NCBI GenBank assembly: GCA_943735955.1 | Contig: OX030957.1 | Location: 1,117,001-1,181,000, forward strand | Length of the DNA: 64,000 bases | Source: Piscicola geometra | Taxonomy: Eukaryota; Annelida; Clitellata; Hirudinida; Piscicolidae | Reading direction: 5' to 3' | In this document: piece after piece, positions 14,287-44,426 of the stretch | How the letters are laid out: the number at the start of each line of letters is the position of its first letter | How positions within the stretch are numbered: position 1 is the stretch's first letter | Notes under the pieces: model-generated | The model's input: only the letters and a program-made list of their open reading frames with translations | Told to the model about the DNA's origin: nothing | The model's database searches: none | Program-made: the position numbers and the translations under genes

Positions 14287-15205
14287 GGGATACTATGGAA
14301 AGCGTACTCGGAAGCATAGACAGAGCAATATAAAAACAGCTGATGGCAATGTTTATTTATTTCTTGAATCAGCTGATTGTTGGTTTCTAACAAGAACAAA
14401 AAGCGGCCATATTATTTTAGATTTCGGCAAACTATCCGAGGCGAGATATATCGTAAAATGAACAATAACTGAGGCTTCTTTTACTTTTTTTTTATACATA
14501 TTTTGTTAAAGTTATATGATAGTTCACGATATATATTTCGGCAAACTATCTGAGGCGAGATATATCGTAAAATGAACAATAAATGAGGCTTCATTACTTC
14601 TTTTACGAATAATTTTTTGAGTAATTAATAATTTTACTCAGTAATGTCAAATCTGGTATATATTTCGGCAAACTATCTGAGGCGAGATATATCGTAAAAT
14701 AAACAATAAAGAAGGCTTCTTAACTTCTTTTATGAATACTTTTTAAAGTAATTAATAATAATTTTATTCATAATGTCAAATCTGTTCACATTAAAATTAT
14801 TCAAATTGATATTCCTATTTATATACATAAAAAATTACCGAGTCCATCGTAATCCCAAAAAATAGATGAAACCACTTTATTAAACTAAAAAATATTATAA
14901 AAATTTAGAAATATTATGCTAAATTGTTTAATAAAAAGCTTTAGCTTTATATTTTTGGTCAGAGCAATAAAAGTCATCAGCAAAATGTTTTACTAGTAAT
15001 ATTATAGAAGTCAAAAGATCTGCGTGGTTCTTAACTCTCTAAACTAAACTAATATGAAAAAAAATCTTATTAATTCAAAGTATTTTCTTTTGCCTGTTAG
15101 CAACACCGTTTTATTACCATACAGCTATTTAAACATTGGAAATTTGTCTGTGTTAATCGTTAATCTCATTTGCATAAATTATGAGTACGCTTTCCAAAGT
15201 AAACC
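14287..15205. mobile_element. Non-autonomous TIR transposon with 9-bp target duplication
   Basis: The two ends are 23-bp inverted repeats (14287-14309 and 15183-15205) matching at 20 of 23 positions; the inner 14 are TGGAAAGCGTACTC at both ends and each begins GG. They are flanked by a perfect 9-bp direct repeat, ATCAAATGA, at 14278-14286 and 15206-15214. The 919-bp interior has no transposase frame, so movement would need an enzyme from elsewhere. A 9-bp duplication is known for Mutator-like and Merlin elements (8-9 bp in the latter). An IS1595-type transposase, the class to which Merlin belongs, lies about 4 kb upstream, but a link is only inference. It sits between KAT8 and the Pol III gene. 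Confidence 0.9.
14421..14785. repeat. Three internal tandem subrepeats of the transposon
   Basis: Units beginning at 14421, 14535 and 14662 share TTTCGGCAAACTATC, CGAGATATATCGTAAAAT and AACAATAA. The spacings are 114 and 127 bp, and the second and third copies extend further, to a shared AATGTCAAATCTG. GATATATC in each unit is a short palindrome. Confidence 0.9.
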
Positions 15206-15448
15206 ATCAAATGATCGCTTGTAAATATTTAAACCAACAATAATAGCTTTCATACTATATATTTTGCTCAAAGTTGCTTCTAATGTTAAAACTATGCGTT
15301 TGAAAGGTGCCAACATCTGAGAAAAGTAAAAAATATTAATTGGTCTTTTCATGGAAAATATAAATGCTAATTAAATTTAATATGATCATTTCAGTTTGAA
15401 ACATACGTTTGTGTGTTTGATTTATTTAGGTTAAATCTTGTGAATCAA

Positions 15449-18400
15449 ATGAGCTCAGAGAAAAACCCCATAGTCAGGTTCAATAATTAAATTATTATAC
15501 TTTGCACATCTGTTTTGAAATCACTATAATTAAATAGTGACTAAATAAAAGTTAAATTAAATTTTTTTGATAAAACAACTAAATCTTAAAACTAAACCAT
15601 TTCAAGACTGGCGACTCTGAAGACGCCCAGGGACCTGTCTTTGGGGGCCAGCAGTGGCATCACGCGAGGCGGTGCAGTCAGAAGGAAGTTTGCTCCGAAC
15701 ATCAATGCAGCTGCTGCTGCCACTGCCGCCAAGGCCAACCAGTGTGTGCCAAATGTTCCAATTGTTGATTGATTTTAAAATTATTTTTTTTACTTAAATT
15801 TAATTTATCGTGATAATTATAATATTTATTAATGTTGATTTAATTATTTTTAGAAAGCAAGAAGTTTCTTCAGTTGAAGTCAAAAAAGAAAAAACAAGTA
15901 ATGTTCTTTTTGAAATTCTGTAACTTTTTGATTTGTCAACTAATTTTCATGCTCATTTTCATTCAAGCCACTCATTCAATGGGGTTTTTTGATGCTTATG
16001 ATGATGGTTATAATGATGATGATGATGATAATGGTGATGATGATGATGACGACAGACAAGAAGAGGGAGAGGTCGCAGGGCAGAAGGGAGGGCAGGGGCA
16101 GGAATGACTTGTACGCGCAGAAGAAGTCCATCTTCGACGTGATGCCCACCACCGAGAACAAGAGCAAGAGCCTAAAGAGTGGTCAGTCAGTGCAGTCATT
16201 TCTTCTCAATCTTTTACTTTGACAGGTGTTTGTTTGATTTGAATTTTAATTCAGGCTGAATTTAAATTATATAATCACTTTTAAATATAAAGTGGAGCTA
16301 CATACACCCCTTCAACCATTTGCCAGGTTACAGTTACTCATCCACCTCACTGCACTCTTCATCGTCTTCATCATCGCTCAGAACTTCAAGGGTGAGGGTT
16401 AAATCGGAAAACAAAATGGAGACTAATGAGAAGGTTGATGCTGAAGATGGCAACGATGATGATGGTGCAGAAGAAGATGATAAGGAAATCCTGCAGAAGT
16501 TACTCAGTCATTCGGTATCCTCTTTCACTTATTTTCTCTCTCAATCCTTCACTGTCTCAATCATGAGAACAATAAACGCCAAACATGTTCCCTTAACAGC
16601 TCATAGATGATGATGATGATGCTGGCGATGATGATAATGATGCTGACATCCAACCACTCCTGCTGCCTCTCGAGGGCAGTGTCAAGAAGGACTTTGAAGT
16701 GCATGTCGACATCAAGCCCCCGCCCACAGGTGCTTGTGTGTGTGCGTGTTTGTGCGTGTGTGTTTGTGTGTGTGTTTGTGCGTGTTTGTTTGTGTGAACG
16801 AAAAGAGATGATAATGGAGGCACGACAAACACTAGCGACTGACCCAGGCACAGATACAATGGAGACTGACGAGGGTCTTTCTAAAGCTGCTAAGGTGGGT
16901 CCTGTCACACCGACGCTGTTCAACCACCAGCACCCAACAAGAAAGTCCGAAATAACATGTGAGTGTTGTCGTCCTGCAAGCCAGGTCTTTTTCCCTCTTC
17001 AAATTCGCTTCAATCACATTTTTGTACTCATGAATATATGCATGAATATGCCATCTTGCATGATTGCATTGCATTGTACATTGTGCCCTAAGACATAGAA
17101 TCTTTGAAATATTTATACAAATCTTATTATTTTACAATTCCTGTCTCAAATTCTTGTAAACAATTTATGTAAACTGCATACAAAATTGTAAACCCTTTTT
17201 TATAATTAACGCAAATATCGAGTTTCTAATGGAATTAATTCAAAAATTAATAATTGAATTAGCCATTATAATTAGAAAAGTAAATTACAATCACATGAAC
17301 GCACGACAGTCAAGAAGGGAGAATGCTATCTGGTGCAACTGCCCAGCACCCTGCCAGGCACTCCTCCAATCAGCGAGGAGGAGGTCAACAACATCAACAA
17401 CAACAAGAACAACAAAAATAAAAAGACCGACGAACCCGCAGTCAAGAAGGTCTGCTGCATAGACTCAGTCATCTATTAACAAACTAAGGACTTTGCCAAA
17501 CTATGCCATTCCATTATCTGGTGAAAGCATCTGCATGCACACTTTGTAGACAACGATAGTTGGTCTTCACAGACAGCAACAACCACCACCACCACGGCAG
17601 CAGGACAGGTGCCTCGGTGACTTTCCAGAGGGCCTCATAGGACGGCTGCAGGTCAGGAAGGGCAGTGGCACTCAACTGCGGATCGGCAAGGTGCCATTCC
17701 TATTGCAAGCGGGTCCTGCCTCAGACTGCCGTCAGGTGTGCTGCGTTACTTATTACTTGTTTCTTTCAAGCTACTCACTTACTCCACCTATCCAACAATC
17801 AATCAATCGATATTTACCAATAAAATAAATGTATTAAACAGACTCGTACTCTCACACAGGAACTGGGTTTGGTGGCAGCAGGTCGACAGAAGGGTCCCTA
17901 CGAGAGCCTCTACAGGTTCGGCAGGGTGAGCAGTTCTCTGCTGGTGCACCCCATCATACAGGCCTCCTCAGGTGGGACTTTTGTGCCATGGTCTTGCCAT
18001 AATCGTCATCATCGTTGTTTGCAACAGTTCACTTGCTTTTTAGCTCACTTAAACTGCACCATCATCATTCGCACCATCTTTGTTTGCAGCAGCAGCAGCA
18101 ACAGACGAGGAGGAGGACAACAGTGAGGAGGATGCAATGGAGGAGTTCAACGTGTACCTCTGCAAGCCTGCCGACAAGGCACTCTACCTCTTCAACCTGC
18201 CGCTCAAGTACGGACTATCGCAGATGAAGACAGGTCGTTTGAAGCCGCAGTGTGGCAAGGTGCAGTTCGACCTGGAGGAGTGGCCCGTGCGACAGGAGGG
18301 AAGCAGTGACGTCAAGGCGAAGATGACTTCCACCAGCTGCAACATCCTGCCAAAGGTGTTCGCTGTGGGCGTCTTCAGTGACGACCAGTTCCATCTCACT

Positions 18401-19318
18401 CCACTCAGCGACATCATCCACATGCGACCTGAGTTCAAGAGTTTCAAGAAGAAGAAGCAGGAGGAGGAGGAGGAGGAAAGGAGGATGAGTGTGTGCGAGG
18501 AGGAGACGCAGGAAACTCACTTGGTGAACGCGCACATGAAGGTGAAGGAGACTGAGTCAGCGAAGAACAAGCGACTGGCGTCCTTCCAGCACCTGCAGAC
18601 CGAGGAGCGGAAGGAGGCGTGGCACGAGCTGAAGTTCCTCGATCCGAGTGACTACTTGCGAGAGTCGGCCCTGCTCGCATCTTCGACACAGCCCTGTGAC
18701 TTCAACATGCCGTGGGAAGACTACGTGGACGTGCTCACCACCGACACCAAGCCGCCTGACGGTACTGACACTTGCCTGAGCAGTCTGCAGCGCCTGAAAC
18801 TGCAGGAGCAGGTCAAGTGGCTGGTGGAGCGCTGCAAGGCCATCGACTTCCAGCAACTCACGTCACTGCTGCCTCCGTCAGCTCCAGCCTCCGAAGTGAT
18901 TGGATACCTGGAACAGTTCTCAGTCCTGATCCAAGGCTGCTGGGTCGTCAAGAGCGAGCACATCATTCCAGCCAGCGACCAGACCGGAGTGGGCTTGAGG
19001 GCTCTGAGAGACTTTGTGCTCTACAAGTTCTCGCACGGAGAAGGCGTGACCAGGGCTCAGCTGAACAGCCTGCACCGCATGAACGACGACGACGAAGCTG
19101 TTGTGCTGGGTGGCATCTCCAAGAGGGATTCAGTCCTCAAGCAGCGGGTGTTTGCGCTAGAGGCCGATGAGGAGTTTGTGAGGCGGAACGAGCAGGTGGT
19201 GAAGAGGCAGGCCCTGCTGATGAAACACAAGTTCGAGCAGATCAAACTCATTCTCACTTTCCGAAACACCGACCATCCCTCCACCACTCACAAACAGACG
19301 CACAGCAAAAAGTCTTGA
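15449..19318 (+). CDS. RNA polymerase III RPC4-RPC5 fusion protein (POLR3D-POLR3E)
   Basis: One reading frame of 800 residues. Exons: 15449-15477, 15607-15741, 15854-15897, 16056-16181, 16327-16514, 16600-16729, 16848-16958, 17310-17449, 17577-17735, 17860-17971, 18090-19318; all eleven agree in phase. Residues 1-391 are a full RPC4: N-terminal RDLSLG and RRKFAPNI, basic KKRERSQGRREGRGR, SIFDVMP, acidic linker, then the C-terminal dimerisation domain (YLVQLPSTLPGTPP, GLIGRLQVRKGSGTQLRIGK, CRQELGLVA). Residues 392-800 are RPC5: acidic EEEDNSEEDAMEEF, then NVYLCKPADKALYLFNLPL, FHLTPLSDIIHMRPEF, and a C-terminal winged-helix-like part (IQGCWVVKSE, RALRDFVLYKFS). The RPC5 part stops where the long C-terminal extension of human RPC5 begins. 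RPC4 and RPC5 normally form a TFIIF-like heterodimer on Pol III that acts in initiation and termination. The only ATG offering a separate RPC5 start is at 18137. Confidence 0.9.
16734..16796. repeat. Imperfect (TG)n tract in a Pol III fusion-gene intron
   Basis: TGTGTG runs broken by TGTTTG and TGCGTG occupy the start of the intron after the exon ending 16729. Confidence 0.8.
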
Positions 19319-19366
19319 TCTTTCATGGTCTTTTATAAATGGCATTCTTGTAAATAATTAGTTTCT

Positions 19367-19372
19367 AATAAA
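19367..19372 (+). terminator. Poly(A) signal of the RPC4-RPC5 gene
   Basis: AATAAA within CTAATAAAAAAAA, 49 bases past the TGA stop. No comparable signal occurs in the short intron that joins the RPC4 and RPC5 parts. Confidence 0.55.
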
Positions 19373-21710
19373 AAAAAACAACTTATTTTCTTTTTCACCA
19401 GTTGCACCAAGTATGAAATGAGACCCGATCGAGAATCCATTCTTGCCTCTGTAGTCTCATGAAGTAGAATGTAACGCCTTTAAAATGTAATGTATCAAAA
19501 CAGTTCCAATGCCTTCATTCACTAAATTAATAAAAACAATTTTGATATAATTTATTCAAAAACATAAATCTTTTTACAAATCAAAATTTAGAAAATTTAT
19601 CATTATTATTTAATCGAAATATCTGAAAGAGCTTTCAACCATTGAATAAACTTTAGTGAAATTGATTAATTTGCCACCGGGAAGTTGTAGAGTGGGTGGC
19701 TGTGCTGGAAGCTTGATGACGCCAGTCAATGAATTCTTGAAAAGTATTATCTTTGCATAAGTTAAACCTGCCAAAGTTTTCTGATGTGAAATGTTTTAGT
19801 GATAGTAACAACAGAATACCGAAGATGGATGAAACAGTTGCCGAAATGACGTTTAGACTGGTGCAATGAGTATGCAAACTCTAGGACATGTCACAAAAAT
19901 ATCTAACGAAACATTGAAAGCTTTTCTAACATAAAAGAAGTTGAAAACTGTTTTTGCATGATGAAATGCTAAACTTGCACTCTCCAAATCACCAACTCGT
20001 CGTACATCGATTACTTATTCAAATGTTTATAACTTTGGTGCATGGGAAAAAATAATTTTTACTTTTGGAGCATCGTTAAACGATTTCGTACCCTAGAAAA
20101 TTCATCCTCAATTCACCGCACCATTCTAAAGCACAGAATCCAAGTGATAATATAAATGTTTGAAAGTCTCATCACTATGACGTTGTTGGAGTTAAGAAGT
20201 TTGACAAAATGACTAAGCCATTATTTCAAGGTTGAATCATTTGAACCTCAAAAGCAAAACTGCTTGGCAGAAATAATCACGAAGCGATTGATAAGTAAGA
20301 ATTGCTAGAATGGGCGAGCGCAGTTTGTGAAACTATTCCAAAAGTTAATTCTTCAAGTTCGTAATGTTCAAAGTCTTGAATGAATTTTCAAGTGAGATAC
20401 CTTTACTGTCATTCTAAGTTGTAACTCTACGATTAAGCTTAAAGGAAAATGTGATGGCATAAAAGGTGCATATTGTGCTTGTATGACAAATAGAAAAAAA
20501 TACAATTGAAAATTAGTAATTTTTCTTTAAAAAACTTTAAAATACCGATGAAACAGACCAGAGTGGTCTCTGAATAGTGGTGCATCGATAGAAGAAATCT
20601 AGGCTAACACAAAATCGTGGTGAAGTTTGAATCATGTACAATTGAAGTTCATCAATGTTATTGGCTTTGAAACATATTTACAGCCACCTCTACAGAATAT
20701 TAGTCGACAAAGAATGTTTCAAAAAGGATGCAGCGTCATTCATCGCATGATATCCGCTTGAAGGGGTGTCAATGCTTTAAGAAACCGAAGAGCTTTTGAA
20801 AAATATGAATTTTTTCGATAATAAAAATAACTCTAATAGAATTCTATATTTTTCGTACAGAAATTTGAAGCGACAAAATATACAATACATTTTGGAAAGT
20901 ATTTAGCAAGCAAAAGATGAAGAATGGTTCATCTTCAGTACAAAGTCGGAAGAATCCGAATGAGGTTTAAAAGGTTGCAATATTGACTCAGGAAGAAGAC
21001 ACGGAAGTGAGTGCTCGACATTTGAAGATAATTTTTAGATGTTTGAAAGCCTTCACGCTTTCCAGGACCCGTAAAGCAGGCGAAGTCTGGCAATTTTTCG
21101 AAGTTTTAAATTTAAATTTGTACAAAATTTTGAAATTTGATTGGAAGCTTTCGTAAAGTTCTTTTGTATTTGCGCACATCTTAATAGTATAGAACAGGAT
21201 CTGATGCATTTCATGTTCAGTAGAACCCTCATACAACCATCCATGGACTATATATATCAGGCCAGCGTAGAGAAAAAAGCAATGAAGCATTTAAAAATTT
21301 TAGTCTTGGAAAAAAGATGAACTTGAACTTAGCATATTTTTGCATTTAAAATCTTATCCTAACTGAATGGCAGCGAAAATACACCTAAATTACTAGCTGT
21401 TGCATTAACAGAACTGCTCTATGGCACTTCAATACGAACTTCGTTGAGTAGCACTTGAAGCATTTTTCTAAAAATATTTATTTAATTTCTATTTTCTGCA
21501 CTCATCAGTTCCCGAGTTATACCGTTTTGTTGGTAAAATTTTTTAATATATTTTTTTATAGTTTTAAACTTTTTAACTGGCCGTATTTTTGTTTGCCTTA
21601 GGAGCAATCAAAGGTTTGAAGTACCATTCAAACATTCAAATATCATATCATAATTTCAAAGACATCGTTTCCTTTGACACTGTGCTGGTTAGCTGGTCAA
21701 GGGTGGAGGC
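19373..21710. other. Intergenic DNA between convergent genes
   Basis: No recognised gene. The sequence is less AT-skewed than other spacers and has short open frames on the minus strand (for example 20988-21290) with no recognisable domain; a decayed mobile element is possible. The lower end should hold the 3' UTR of the TNRC18/BAHCC1-like gene. Confidence 0.5.
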
Positions 21711-39322
<17,612 letters not shown>

Positions 39323-42300
39323 CACTGGACGTTGATATGTTTGCTGTTGTTGTTTTTATTGTTAGTGCTGATGTTTCTGCTTTTGATAGTGACGCTTATG
39401 TCTTTGTAGATGTTTTAGTTGGTGTTTCGTTGTTGCTATTTTTACGGTTTGTGTTATTACTGTGTTGTTTTAATCAACAATATACTCTTTTTTTAGATAG
39501 AGACACTTTATATTTGTTTTTCCAAGAGTATTTTGATTCAGGCATATAGACTTGTGGTTTGGCTTGTTGCAATGCAGCAAAAACAACCTTAAGCTTGAAA
39601 CTTTAGCTCATCGTTTTTCGAGTTCTTGCATTTATCTGAAACATTCAAAGAATCATTTAAACTTTGAGCATTCCAAGAAAGGCATGTCACTTACGGCTCA
39701 AATACTGCGTTACATCGAGTGAAATATGGAATTTCATGATTAAATGTTTCAAGTATTAAAGTATTTTTAGTAGCAGCCAGAGGTTTCTCAAAGCAGCGTT
39801 GAGTTACGAAGGTGATTGTTTGAGCACTCATATATCATGGAATTCAGGCATTACAATCGACTGGCAAGTTGCCTTAATTTATGCAAATTAGGGTTTCTTC
39901 AGTCGTGCGTATTTAACTTCTAGTGAGTAATCTTTTTGAATATAAAAAATGAAAATCTGTAAAATATAGATTAAATAACTAAAAAGATATCAAAAAGGTT
40001 GGTCGTTTAAATGGTGAATTAGAAACGCAGGTATATTTTCTTCGATATTTTTATAAACTACTTCTTTCGTTGTGGTTAATTGCATAATGGTCTGGTACCA
40101 AGTCATAATCATGGTATCTGCCAGATAGACTGTCTTCCTATGTTCGAATTTGATTTTAACTGTCCAGGCCTAAACAGAGTTTAACGAATCCGAATGTATT
40201 TGAAAACTGAATCATTAAATATTCATCGGATTTTGTTTTCAAAAAAAGATCCAATAACTTTCAAATGAGAAACTCAGATGATTTTTTGAGGGGTATTCAT
40301 GAAGCCAGAAAACCTTTTTAAAGAAAGCACATATCAATAGTTATTTTATACATTATTCCCATGTAGTTATCTTATACAGTATATGCATGTGAATAACATA
40401 TATTCAGGCAGTATAGCATTTAGAAGATAGAAAAGCTGGCAGTATGGCACGGAGATGATAAGGGGAATATAGTCTCGATGCAGAATTTCTAGTGCATGTG
40501 TACCTTGTGCATACGTTTCACAAAACATTAAACAGCAATGAAGATATGATGATAATAATAGAAAATATAAATAACGACTGGTGGCTGGGAATGCTTGTGT
40601 GGAGGAGCCGGTGCGGGTGTGTTACGCAGCGTTGTAGTAAATTTGGACGGAGAGTTGTTTTTGAAGGAATAAATAGGGTCTGAACAAGTGAAATACATTC
40701 CAAAGATTCAATAAATTCCACTAATATTATTAGAACTGTTAATAACTCAAATTGATTCACTCTTTCACAAGCGTAAATCATTGTAGGTAAAGAAACCCCT
40801 TTGGCATGATTTATAGGCACACGTCTGAAATAGTTTTTATTTTATTTTTCTCTCATTTCTCTCTGTTATACACATTTAAAATACCAAAAAAAGCTACCAG
40901 CCCGACGCTTAATCATAGTAATTTTAAATTCATATTATAATTATAAAATAATTTATTTAAATACAACAGAGCTCCAGGAGATGAGGCGAGTGAATCTTGA
41001 AACTGCGCAGTTTTCATCATTATTTTTCATTTCTTTTCTCGCTCCAAATTAGTTCGTTTTAGGCACAACTTCGTCAAAATCAAAATGATCGCTCATGCAT
41101 TCAGTTAGACTTAATGCATCTTTTATTTATATTAAATCATGATTATTAACCAATACAATACAATACAACGACGAGTATTATTAACGTGGCGTAAACCCGG
41201 ACGGGCTTCAAGAACAAACATTAATTCCCAAATTGATGTATTTAATATACAAAAGAACTCAAAGTGTATCTTTAAAAAAATTATGTTCTAAAAAAATATA
41301 ATTTTTACAAATTATATGTTCTTAAAGACAAATAAATCAGATGAAATCGTTCATTAAGGTGATGGATCTTCCCTTTGTGTTGTTCGTACATCCTACTGCA
41401 TTAATAAGAGAAAATACTTAAATGTTCAGTAGTTCAATCTAATGCACGATATTAAAAAAATATTTAACGTTTTTTAATTGAGTTATTCAACTGTTTTTTT
41501 TAAATAAAAAATAATATTCCTTGATTGTAAAAAAATACTGTCTCTCCAAAGAACTTCGTCGCATACAAGCTCGCGTAATTTATTCAAATAGCAAATTACT
41601 CATTTATTTATAAATATGTTTCGATTATTCGTACTAAAAAAAGAATCACAAACATCTTTCCAGATCTGAATCATGCTTCATAACTTTATTTGCATTGAGT
41701 AGGTTTGGGGGGCTGTTGGTTTAAAAAGAAGATAAAAAATAATCATGGGAATAAATTTTACAATTCCATGCCACAATCTTTCAATGTGCTTGGAAATCAA
41801 TTCAAAGAACTCCAGCCAAGCCAATTAGGCGTCGCTTGAGGCTTTTGAAGCTCTCCCTCTGCACGCACCTGGCTTCAGTTCTGATCTACTTGGAAAATGC
41901 GTTTTACTACCTAGTTTGATTTCTTCAATTAGATTAGAAATCAAATGCAAAATATTTTAAAGATTTTTTTCTGACTCAACCCTGGATCTTTGAAAGTTAT
42001 GAGACTCTAGAAAAGCATTGAAAAACCTTTTAATCTTCCAAAATTTTAACAAAGCTTCATTTTTCTTAAGGATAACTTATTTTTATTGTGCCTACATTTT
42101 AAAGTTTTAGGCATTAAAAGATTAAAATGTTGAATAAGTATTGTTTCTGAATTATGAAGTTCAGCTTAAGATAATATAGAAAAACAAAGTAAAGAAGTGT
42201 TCACTAGAACGAACAATAAGACCACACAAAATGTAGAGACTTTTTTATCTATGGAAAAAAGGGTACAGACGTGCTTTTCGTGAAAAATAATCACGCGTGT

Positions 42301-43904
42301 TGGAACTGATTCAAAGCGTGACTTTAGCCAATTGACACAATAGTATTCACTGACACACCAGCCTTGTACTTTTGAAAGTCAAGTTTTTGGGTTGTTATTT
42401 AAAAAGTTAATGACTTCATTTTTCAATTTGAAGAACTTCTAACTCTCTCTGCTTAACCCTGTAGTTTACATCCAGCGTTTTAGGCACAATAGGACAAATC
42501 TACTCAATTAACATCGTCCTTGGAAAAATGGATAAGCATATAGACTTTTATAAAATTTGTCAACAATGAAGAAGTTTAATACTATACTGATGGAGAAATT
42601 GCCTGATTTTTTGTAATTGATGTGAAAATCCATAGTTTAATGCGCAGTGGATTCACACGCAATAAACACGCATCTTTTTTCTACTTTTCAAATAAAAATA
42701 TTTTTTTCTCAAATTTAATAAGTCATATATGAAGAAAGGTAGTATAAAAAAGCTTTAAATGTAAAACCGATAGCTAAAGTTCAGTTGGCTTGAGCTGGAA
42801 AGTTAAATCAAATTAGGAGCGTTAAAAATCAAATTGGATCAAAAAATGTAAAAAGTTTCAAAAAAAATTACCAATAATGGGAATTCAAAACTGATCAGAT
42901 AGTTCGAAAGTCTTACTTTGTGACTTCAATTCTTGCATCCATCAAATCAAGTCAAAAATGGTATGACCAGAATATTTTTTTAAATATTCACAGTAACTCT
43001 CTGATGGTTCGACAAAAAGTTTGAAGAGATTCACCAAAAAGCTAAAACTACAGCCATCCATTGGCAGTTTCAACGACAAAGCTTACTGAATAGCGTCTCA
43101 AAAAGTAGTTAAAAAGTCGAACAACGCAGTAGTCAATCAACTTGAAATAACTTAGGTTATGCCAGTCCACCGATTCGTAACATGAATTAGTATTTGCGCT
43201 AGGGTTTTTAATTAGAAATTTCATCCATTGAATCAATAAGGCAGTTTTCTCTTTTAACTATCGAAGGTACGAGTTTATGAGAGAGCATTTTCTTATCCCT
43301 GTTAAGTAGGCTCTGTATAAATAGTCTAGCTGTAACCCTGCTGAGCGTTATATGGCCATAGGTTATAGAGCTTATATTGCATGCATCGGACGCATAATGT
43401 TCAATTCATACATTGCTATTATTAATAGTATTAACGAGAATTGCATGTTTTCGTAGGCTTGTTAGTTTGCACCACAAGTCTCAATATATACAATCAAACT
43501 ATTTAGCAGAGCCTTCATAAAAGTGTCGAAAACTCTGGAGGCTAACTTATAGAAACCCACACTACAGGGGCGAAATTATGTTAGTTTATCCATATGTTAG
43601 CACTAGATTTTGTTTATTACTTAATCTTTCACAGGTAAATACTTATTCCTCCCAAGGTAGGCCCTGTCGATGGTAAAATACCTTGTATAGCATGCACCTT
43701 TCCTCTAGTTTTGCCCTCAAACGTTTTACAATTACCCGAATTAATATAATTTCCCAATTTAAATGTATTCTAAATTATTAGTTCTTGATATATATAAACT
43801 AGTTAATTGGAATTGAACAAATATTTACGTATCACATCATCTCCTGGTTTTTGTTTAACAGGCCAACTTTTTCTCTCCCGAGGGTGGGGCCTGTCTGAAA
43901 AGTC
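39323..43904. other. Upstream region of the TNRC18/BAHCC1-like gene
   Basis: AT-rich DNA without a gene I can support. The first 200 bases on the minus strand should hold the 5' UTR or an upstream non-coding exon. Short frames at 39337-39549, 40492-40820 and 43048-43236 show no domain or splice context. Confidence 0.5.
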
Positions 43905-44426
43905 TCAATCTCTCTCTCCACTCCTTTCTATCATGGGCATCAGTGCTGCGTGCCCCCAGGTATTTGAGGTCTTTCTGTACCACCTCTTCTTTGGCCTGCC
44001 TGGTCGTTTCGTTCCAGAAACCTCCATTCTTCTAACCTTGTTGATCCATCCACCACCACGTTCCACATGCCCAAACCACCTTATTCTTCTCGTTTGCAGT
44101 ACAGCACCAATATCCTGGATTCCCATCATTTTTTGGAGCTCATCTGAACTGATGAGACCTTTTGATTTGATGCTGCACATCCAACGGATCATGGCACGGT
44201 CGTTGCGTTGAAGACGGTTGATTGTTTCTGTGGTGACAGCCCAAGTCTCTGAGGCGTGTAACATTGTACTCCTCACACATGAGGTGTAAACACGACTTCT
44301 GGTTGGAAGTGGAAGGTGTCTGTTTGTCAGTAGAGGAAGAAGTTGATGAAATTTTCCCCACGCACACTTGCATCGGGTTATGGCAGCATCCTCACAGCCT
44401 CCACCTGCAGACAGCATGTCACACAT
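43905..44426 (-). mobile_element. 5'-truncated non-LTR retrotransposon, C-terminal reverse-transcriptase fragment
   Basis: A 173-residue open frame matches the end of LINE reverse-transcriptase polyproteins: SRVYTSCVRSTMLHASETWA, RLQRNDRAMIRWMC, LQKMMGI, RRIRWFGHVER and GRPKKRWYRK. The catalytic palm with YADD is absent, so this is a dead 5'-truncated copy, the usual product of incomplete target-primed reverse transcription. It belongs to a different LINE lineage from the element at 48965-52460, whose C-terminus has LHWLPLRSR and RSFSYCGPLLWNSLP instead. Confidence 0.85.

Noticed and set aside
14421..14785. Three regularly spaced repeats, considered as a CRISPR array
   Set aside because: Repeats are longer than 40 bp with unequal, partly similar spacers, the DNA is animal, and the whole lies within a TIR transposon.
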